Below are positions 58,725 through 64,000 of a DNA stretch of 64,000 nt, piece by piece. The stretch spans positions 1 through 64,000 of the forward strand of contig NZ_KB905381.1 of assembly GCF_000379465.1 (NCBI RefSeq), written 5' to 3'. This DNA is from Sciscionella marina DSM 45152. GTDB lineage: Bacteria > Actinomycetota > Actinomycetes > Mycobacteriales > Pseudonocardiaceae. The notes beneath the pieces are model-generated. The model searched no databases and was not told the origin of the DNA. It saw only the letters and a list, made by a program, of their open reading frames with translations. A program made the translations under genes and the position numbers. Each line of letters starts with the position of its first letter. Position 1 is the stretch's first letter.

Positions 58725-60014
58725 ATGCTCCCGGAAGAAGCAACCAGCGCGAACCAAGCAGTCGACCACGGCCGCATTCATCCGGACACGTCGGGCCAGA
58801 GTCTGAAGTCGCTCGGCTTGCGCAAGCTCCTCGCGACGTTGCCGCTCGTCCTCATCAGTGTCACGGTGTTCTGGGGCGCGCTTACCTCGGTGTTCATTCC
58901 GATCCAAGTTCAGGCGATCGACCCGGCGGGGCAGGCGGGGTCACTCGCGCTTGTCGTCGGCGTCGGTGCGATCGCCTCGATGGTGGGCGGCCCGATCGCG
59001 GGCATAGTCACCGATCGGGCCCGTACCCGGATCGGCGGCCGGGAGCCGTGGATGATCGCCGGCGCCCTGACGACCCTCGCGCTGGCCGCCGTGATCGGCT
59101 TCGTCACGTCGATTCCGCTCCTGGTCGTGCTGGTGATCGCGATCCAATTCACGACGAACTTTATCCTCACTCCCGCCACCACCTACCTCCCCGATCGGGT
59201 TCCCGTGTCCAAACGCGGACTGTTCTCGTCGGTGTTCGGAGTGGTGCAGATGAGCGGCACGGTCATCGGCGCGACGCTCGGCGCCGGTTTCGCTTCGATG
59301 TTGCCGACCGGGTATATGCTTGTTGGCGGCCTCGTTGCCGTGCTGACTATTCTTTTCGCACTGTTGAACGCTCAGTCGAACCTGCACGAACCACGCACGC
59401 CATTCACCTTCCGGACGTTGCTCGGGACGTTTTGGGTCAATCCGGTGGCACATCCGGACTTCGCATGGGTTTTCCTCGGCCGGTTCTTGCTGTTCACCGG
59501 GTTCTATCCGATCCAGAACTTCGCCCTGTACATCATGCAGGACTACATCGGGCTCGGAGCAAGTGCAATCGATGCCATTCCGGTGACCAATGTGGCGGGA
59601 CTTGTCGGCATGGTGCTCGGTGCCGGGCTCAGCGGCCCGCTGGTCCAGCGTCTCGGGCGGACGAAGCCGATGGTCTATGCGTCCTCCGCGGTGATCGTCG
59701 TCTCGCTCATCGTGCCGCTCGTATGGCCGACGCTGACCGGGCTGATCATCTTCAATGTTCTCACCAGCCTCGGTGCCGGCGCCTACATCACGGTCGACCT
59801 CGTGCTCGTCACCCTGGTGCTGCCCTCGGCCGACAACACCGGAAAGGACCTCGGGATCATCAACATCACGACCACACTCCCGCAGACTATCGGCGCGGTC
59901 ATTGGCGGAGTCACCATCTCGCTGTTCGGCAACTATGGCGCCCTCTTCCCGATCGCGATGGTCGTCGTCGTTATCGGCGCGACCCTGATTGCCCTGGTCC
60001 GCGGCGCCAAATGA
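58725..60014 (+). CDS. MFS transporter, GPH/sugar-type
   Basis: 429 residues, 12 membrane helices. GGPIAGIVTDRARTRIGGRE follows helix 2, close to the GPH (glycoside-pentoside-hexuronide) and related LtrA/SUC-type motif GxxxDRTRTRxGRRRPW. NSNLHEPRTP and LGAGAYITVDLVLVTLVLP are consistent with a sugar or glycoside symporter. Start at 58725 is set by GAGGAG. With the hydrolase and C-glycoside-like remnants next to it, a glycoside importer is plausible. Confidence 0.87.
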   Translation: MLPEEATSANQAVDHGRIHPDTSGQSLKSLGLRKLLATLPLVLISVTVFWGALTSVFIPIQVQAIDPAGQAGSLALVVGVGAIASMVGGPIAGIVTDRARTRIGGREPWMIAGALTTLALAAVIGFVTSIPLLVVLVIAIQFTTNFILTPATTYLPDRVPVSKRGLFSSVFGVVQMSGTVIGATLGAGFASMLPTGYMLVGGLVAVLTILFALLNAQSNLHEPRTPFTFRTLLGTFWVNPVAHPDFAWVFLGRFLLFTGFYPIQNFALYIMQDYIGLGASAIDAIPVTNVAGLVGMVLGAGLSGPLVQRLGRTKPMVYASSAVIVVSLIVPLVWPTLTGLIIFNVLTSLGAGAYITVDLVLVTLVLPSADNTGKDLGIINITTTLPQTIGAVIGGVTISLFGNYGALFPIAMVVVVIGATLIALVRGAK

Positions 60015-60156
60015 TCCGGTGGCTGGCCCCAGTCTGCACAGAGTCCACGAAATCGTTGCTATGGAGGGAATCCGGGTGCCGGGCACGTGCGTGTTGGCGG
60101 CGACGAACCGCGTTAGGGCCGAACACCACTGTTGCTTGCATCTCGAAGGAGACCTC

Positions 60157-60955
60157 ATGACCGAACCCAGAACTGTATCGACCGTCGTGTCAGCACCAGT
60201 GTGCCCGCCGGTCGATCCGGAAACGGTACCGGCACTCGCCGCGTTCAGAGTAGGTTTCCCCGCCTTCAGTGACGACACACTGGTGCAGCTTCGCAACCAT
60301 GATGATCGATGGCGCACCCGATGTCGAGAAGCCGGACTCCGCGGGGACCGAGTCCAGGCCGAAAAGCTCACCATGCCGACAACCGAAACTCAGCTTCCAC
60401 TCACCGTGCTCCCGTCGCCGACTGCGACGCCGGTTTGCGTTGGTGCGCTGAGAGCGCGGATGTACCGCGGATCGATATGCAGCAGATCATCACCGGAGGC
60501 AGCGCCGGCCGGAGCCTGCCTGCAGGGACGGTGCTTATGGCGCGTGACAAGGGTTTCCCTTGCTGACTCATCAGATTCTTGACTCTCCGATGCTGGACGA
60601 ACGCCGCGAAACCCACAGCGCGCGTATGCTCGACCGGGACCGGGGCTCTGATCGTGACGGCTACCTTCACAGCTGAACCGCGCTGCTCGGCGACCGGCGC
60701 GGTACCGGCGATGTTTCTCCCTATGCCGTACCCCGCACGTGCCCAAGACCAGTCCGCTTGTCGCGCCCTTATCTGGACGTCTGAGCGGTGGAGTGTTTCC
60801 GGGACGAGGTGATCGCCTATGGTTGTGCCTCTCATGCGGGTGTGAGCGTGGGCCTGCACCAGCGGGGTGGCGCTTTTCGCGGTTCCGAAGCCGTTCGGCA
60901 GTCGGCCATGTCCCAGGCGGCGACCGCGGCTCGGACTGAATTCTTCCGCCGAGTG
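60157..60955 (+). pseudogene. Alpha/beta-hydrolase (HSL-type esterase) pseudogene
   Basis: GAAGGAG and an ATG at 60157 begin a normal N-terminus (PPVDPETVPALAAFR, FPAFSDDTLVQLR), but the HGGG oxyanion segment is deleted. In other frames follow QIITGGSAGRSLPAGTVLMA (nucleophile elbow GGSAG) and RDKGFP, then HQILDSPMLDERRETHSARM, ALLGDRRGTGDVSPYAVPRT, PYLDVSAVECFRDEVIAYG and VSQAA-like SQAATAARTEFFRRV. The pieces are in the right order for a 310-residue hormone-sensitive-lipase-type esterase, with a large internal deletion and at least three frameshifts. Confidence 0.78.
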
Positions 60956-61009
60956 CCGGAAAGTAGGCGGCGAAATCGCCCGAGGATCGGGCGGACAGCT
61001 CCATCAGGC

Positions 61010-61448
61010 AGGTGCGGACGCGGGCAGAAGGCGCCCAGTGGATGCCCATTCCACCGACGCCGCTGGCCATGCTCGCGACCGGCAGCCCGGCCTCTCCCTC
61101 TGGGAGGTCCGTCCTGGGGACGGCGAAGGAGAGACCAGGCAGAATGGTGTGCCGGTACTTTAGACATCGGGTCGATGCCCTCGGCGATGTGGGACAGCGC
61201 GGCAGCCCGTTCGACGCCCGCGTCAGGACCTTGGGTCAGCAGCTGCACTGCAGTCCGGTCCTGCTCGGTCATGTTCTGGGTGTGCGCTCCCCTGACACCG
61301 GGGGTCAGCGAAGCGGGCCGACCTCGACCATCAGGATGCGTGCGTGCGGCACTACGTCGCCGACGATCCGTGCCTAGCTCGAGCCTGCCGGACCGGAGCC
61401 GATGATCAGCACGTCGAAGCGGCTCTCGCTGGGCATGTTCAGTTTCAT
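61010..61448 (-). pseudogene. GMC / pyranose-oxidase-like flavoprotein pseudogene
   Basis: Begins with an ATG overlapping the previous stop (ATGA, 61445-61448) and reads SRFDVLIIGSGPAGSS, then an in-frame TAG where relatives have Tyr, then ARIVGDVVPHARILMVEVGP. After frameshifts come QLLTQGPDAGVERAAALSHI and MASGVGGMGIHWAPSARVR (the GGMGxHW motif of pyranose-oxidase-like GMC proteins). The remaining 400 residues cannot be followed. Distal gene of the P450 operon, inactivated by a nonsense mutation, frameshifts and a 3-prime deletion. Confidence 0.75.
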
Positions 61449-62389
61449 TCCGTAGCGGCAAGCGAGACAGGTGCGGCGCGCACGAGATCGAGGATCCGGG
61501 CACTGTTGGCCCACGGATCGCCGCCGGTGCCTTCATATTCCACGGACAGCGGTCCGGTATAGCGGCGGTCGGCGAGGATGCCAATGGCGCGGACGAGATC
61601 GACTGGGCCGGCGATGCCGTCGTCAGTCACGTAGTGTGCCTTCAAACTGACGAGTTCCGCGTAGGCGGCGAGTGCTTCGATAGCGTCATAGGTGGACGTG
61701 CGGTCCAGCTCCGCACCGACCTCGGCAGGATCCTGCCCATTCTCGCCGCCGAATAATAGCGGCATGACGGGGCCGGTGACCGCGCCGAAATTGCCGAGGT
61801 CGAGCAACAGCCCGCAGATGCCGCGGCCGACGGAATCGAGTAGTGGCTTCATCCACAGTGGGTCGCTGCTCCGCCCGCCGTGGTCCTCCACGAGCAGCTG
61901 CGTGCCGTGCTCCTTCGCGAACTCACCGAGCTCGCCCAGTGTGTCGGTCAGGCGCGTGGCCGGTGTGTCGCTGTGGTGGCGGCCGAACGGCGAACCAGGG
62001 TTGACGCGTACGAACCGCGACCCCATCGCGGCGAACCGTTCGATCCACCGTTTGACGAATTCCACGTCGGCAGCGCGTTTGCCGGCGTCGGGCTCGGCAA
62101 GGTCGCCACCGTCGATCACGACGTCGATCAACCGGATACCGGCCGTGCCCTGCGCCGTGGCGAACTGATCGAGTTCCGGATCATCGGTACCCACGAACTG
62201 GAACCCGACAATCTCGATCGCGTCAACGCCGAACGCGTCTCTGGCCCATGCGGGAAACTCTGGCAGACTCAGTAGCTTCGGGTACGGGAACTCGACGTGT
62301 ACGTCGTTGCCCTCGGGATCGACGAAGTCGAACGTGAGCGGGCCGAACTGTTCCCGCCGACTGTACGAGGAAACGGAAAGGCAGCTCAT
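61445..62389 (-). CDS. Sugar phosphate isomerase/epimerase (xylose-isomerase-like TIM barrel)
   Basis: 314 residues. AP_endonuc_2/xylose-isomerase-like barrel: AIEIVGFQFVG, RLIDVVIDGGDL, RFVRVNPGSPFG, LLVEDHGGRSSDPLWMKPLL, GLLLDLGNFGAV, VSLKAHYV and GPLSVEYEGTGGDPW; the Glu, Asp, His, Glu metal-site positions are all present. Besides sugar isomerases the family includes the catalytic subunit of C-glycoside deglycosidases. Start overlaps the P450 stop (ATGA), and its stop overlaps the GMC-like pseudogene, so an oxidase plus barrel pairing once existed here. Confidence 0.85.
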   Translation of the reverse strand: MSCLSVSSYSRREQFGPLTFDFVDPEGNDVHVEFPYPKLLSLPEFPAWARDAFGVDAIEIVGFQFVGTDDPELDQFATAQGTAGIRLIDVVIDGGDLAEPDAGKRAADVEFVKRWIERFAAMGSRFVRVNPGSPFGRHHSDTPATRLTDTLGELGEFAKEHGTQLLVEDHGGRSSDPLWMKPLLDSVGRGICGLLLDLGNFGAVTGPVMPLLFGGENGQDPAEVGAELDRTSTYDAIEALAAYAELVSLKAHYVTDDGIAGPVDLVRAIGILADRRYTGPLSVEYEGTGGDPWANSARILDLVRAAPVSLAATE

Positions 62390-63642
62390 GAGTTCTCGTT
62401 GTCACCAACGAGTTCCTTTCCGCCGTGCTGCTCCCAGGTGACTCGGACGGTCCCAGGGGAGTAGGTCGGCAGGTCGCCGGCGAAGGCCATCGGTACTTGC
62501 TGCGTGGCCTCGACCAGGCGCAGCGTCGGCAGTCGCCGTAGCAGCTGGGTGATCGCTTCGGCAATCACCACGCGAGCCAACTGCTGTCCGATGCATGCGT
62601 GGACGCCGTGGCCGAATGCGAGGTGGCCGGACGCTTCCCGGGTGACGTCGAAGGTATCCGGCTCCGGGAACCGCGTCCCGTCGCGGTTTGCGGCCACCGT
62701 GGACACCCAGACTGGTTCGCCCTTGTGGAAGTCGATCCCCTCCAGGGTGACATCCTCCGTAACCGTGCGCGGATGCGTCGAGACGAACATCGCGTGGAAC
62801 CGCACGAATTCCTCGACCGAAGCGGGGATGCGCTCAGGCTCGCGCCGCAGGAGCTCCAGCTGGCCGGGATCCGACAGGAGCGAGACCATGATTGTCCCGA
62901 TCATGTACGCGATCGCGTCCCGCCCCGAACCCATCAGTACCGTGGCGATTCCCAGTTGCTCGGGTCCGGAGAGTTCGGATCGCAAGAGATCGCTGACCGT
63001 GTCCTCGCCGAGGTCGGTACCCTTAAAGTCGAGTACCTCGGCCGCGAACTGCAGCATGTCGCCGAACTTCAGTTCTTCGGTGGCGAATATCGTGGCGAAC
63101 TCCTCGACCTTGCTGTTCGGAATGCCGAGCATCCGGCAATGGGCGAAGACCGAAATCGGAACGGCGAAGTCTTCGAACAGGTCGGCGGTGGACTCGGCGG
63201 CGAGAATCTCGTCGAGCCGCCGCTCCACGAACTCGGCGATCGCCGGCCGTTGCCGGCGCACCGAGCGGACGGAGAAACGGCCGACCGCCGCCCGGCGGAT
63301 CTTCGTATGCTGCGGTGGGTCGAGGCCAAGGACGTTGCCCACCATCAGGGCGTGCATCTTCTCCGCATCGATCGGTGCCCCCATCGGCACTGGCGTTGGG
63401 CCCAGTGGGGTCCGCCGGTCGGCCTGGCTGAAGCGGGTGTCCTGCAGCACCAGGCGGGCCAGGTCGTAGCCGGTGACGAACCATCCGACGTTCCCGTCCT
63501 CGGCTGTGAGCCGGGTCGCGGGCGCCTCGGCGCGCCACTGCGCGAACTGCGGCGATGGATGGAATGGGGTGCCGTCCCTGGGCATCACGGGCGGGTGTGG
63601 AAAAGGGCATCCCGTGGCCTCGGTGTTCAGATAGGTCGTCAT
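62386..63642 (-). CDS. Cytochrome P450
   Basis: 418 residues. Bacterial class I P450: ExxR in ASVEEFVRFH, PERF-type segment RFPEPDTFDVTRE, and the heme loop LAFGHGVHACIGQQLAR with the axial Cys. In the I-helix the motif is VLMGSGRDAIAYMIG; the usual acid-alcohol Thr pair (GxETT) is replaced by Asp-Ala-Ile, an atypical oxygen-activation site. Start at 63642 (MTTYLNTEA) overlaps the ferredoxin-reductase stop by 4 bp. Redox partner is the upstream gene; a ferredoxin gene is expected beyond the window. Probably hydroxylates or demethylates the substrate of this operon. Confidence 0.92.
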   Translation of the reverse strand: MTTYLNTEATGCPFPHPPVMPRDGTPFHPSPQFAQWRAEAPATRLTAEDGNVGWFVTGYDLARLVLQDTRFSQADRRTPLGPTPVPMGAPIDAEKMHALMVGNVLGLDPPQHTKIRRAAVGRFSVRSVRRQRPAIAEFVERRLDEILAAESTADLFEDFAVPISVFAHCRMLGIPNSKVEEFATIFATEELKFGDMLQFAAEVLDFKGTDLGEDTVSDLLRSELSGPEQLGIATVLMGSGRDAIAYMIGTIMVSLLSDPGQLELLRREPERIPASVEEFVRFHAMFVSTHPRTVTEDVTLEGIDFHKGEPVWVSTVAANRDGTRFPEPDTFDVTREASGHLAFGHGVHACIGQQLARVVIAEAITQLLRRLPTLRLVEATQQVPMAFAGDLPTYSPGTVRVTWEQHGGKELVGDNENS

Positions 63643-64000
63643 GGGGCAAGCTGCCTTTCTCCGATGTCCGCTGTCCCGGACGTGAACTGTGCCCGCGCGA
63701 TGCGGAATGCGCGTGGCAGGTTCCACCCCACGACGCCCACCGCCGTACCGTCGCGTGAGGCGAGACCGACGAACTTCCCTTCCGCCGGATCGCCTGCGAC
63801 CACATCGAGGGTGCCTGCGCCGGTGAATCGCCCGTATGCCTGGATGCGAGTTCCGTAGAGCTCCGACCAGAAGAAAGGCACGATGTCCGGCGCGTGCGGG
63901 ATACCGGTGGAAATCGTGCTGGCCACCGCATGGGCCTGTTCGATCGCGTTCTGCTGGTGTTCGACGCGGGCCGAGTGCGTGCCCGGTGTGTCCGACCAGC
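63639..64000 (-). CDS. Ferredoxin reductase (FAD-dependent), C-terminal part, cut by window edge
   Basis: About 120 residues are visible; the gene runs off the right end. SARVEHQQNAIEQAHAVAST followed by VPFFWSELYGTRIQAYGRF and GKFVGLASRDGTAVGVVGWN are the FAD-closing helix and the reductase C-terminal domain of putidaredoxin-reductase-type proteins. A GTG at 63926 is internal, not the start. It hands electrons from NAD(P)H to a ferredoxin for the overlapping P450. Confidence 0.88.
   Translation of the reverse strand, partial: WSDTPGTHSARVEHQQNAIEQAHAVASTISTGIPHAPDIVPFFWSELYGTRIQAYGRFTGAGTLDVVAGDPAEGKFVGLASRDGTAVGVVGWNLPRAFRIARAQFTSGTADIGERQLAP

Noticed and set aside
1-64000. CRISPR arrays, tRNA/rRNA genes, replication origin
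   Set aside because: No regularly spaced direct repeats, no cloverleaf with CCA or conserved T-loop, and no DnaA-box cluster or parAB/rep gene was seen.

Overview
The window is high-GC DNA with actinobacterial gene style: GTG starts, ATGA/GTGA overlaps, divergent regulator/enzyme pairs, an F420-type luciferase-like oxidoreductase, and remnants of a mycothiol-dependent dehydrogenase and an encapsulin. I infer a soil actinomycete, perhaps in or near the Pseudonocardiales; the genus cannot be fixed from the sequence. No rRNA, tRNA, replication, ribosomal or core-metabolism block is visible. The content is almost entirely catabolic operons, transporters and their local regulators, separated by decayed gene fragments, so this looks like an accessory chromosomal region.

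Layout. 0.2-9.3 kb: a pRiA4b ORF-3-like protein, a transposase tail, a minus-strand operon (efflux MFS, membrane protein, F420-type oxidoreductase, SnoaL-like protein, amidohydrolase), a NarL-type two-component system and a tandem pair of DUF2269-like membrane proteins. 9.6-16.3 kb: quinone-oxidoreductase-like enzyme with divergent LysR, TetR remnant, carboxylesterase plus metallo-hydrolase with divergent XRE regulator, and a DUF421 membrane protein. 16.6-17.2 kb: encapsulin and MFS remnants. 17.3-22.3 kb: DAO-type oxidase, MmgE/PrpD protein and MFS, with divergent LysR.

22.7-34.8 kb is the most striking locus. A divergent IclR unit (IclR, asparaginase, flavoprotein dehydrogenase) faces a plus-strand operon: ornithine cyclodeaminase-like protein, dihydroorotase-like amidohydrolase with a carboxylate-binding HxHxR motif, MmgE/PrpD, class 1B dihydroorotate dehydrogenase (PyrDB type), MFS importer, a phosphoribosyltransferase-like protein without its PRPP loop, an M20 carbamoylase, and PyrK with FAD and [2Fe-2S] motifs. 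A textbook IclR palindrome lies between the two units. I read this as a candidate catabolic route for orotate or a similar pyrimidine carboxylate (orotate to dihydroorotate to N-carbamoyl-aspartate to aspartate).

34.9-38.3 kb: MarR regulator, a 14-bp-arm operator, and a FUSC-type membrane protein with C-terminal beta-sandwich repeats. 38.4-39.4 kb: three remnants (ketopantoate reductase, MscR-like dehydrogenase, IstB). 39.9-48.5 kb: XRE-cupin regulator and an operon with MHS-type MFS, flavoprotein, class III CoA-transferase, enoyl-CoA hydratase, DapA-family enzyme, atypical SDR, and an aldehyde dehydrogenase resembling ketoglutarate-semialdehyde dehydrogenase. 48.6-49.3 kb: decayed WecB-like epimerase.

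49.4-57.1 kb: GntR/FCD regulator with two matching operator sites and a probable leaderless promoter, then an operon of isochorismatase-like hydrolase, aconitase-family large and small subunits, an isocitrate-lyase/PEP-mutase-family lyase, RutA-like flavin monooxygenase, SDR, flavin reductase, and a truncated RibBA homologue that has lost most catalytic residues. 57.2-64 kb: AraC remnant, GNAT, sugar-type MFS, an alpha/beta-hydrolase pseudogene, and a minus-strand operon of ferredoxin reductase (cut by the window edge), P450, xylose-isomerase-like protein and a GMC/pyranose-oxidase-like pseudogene.
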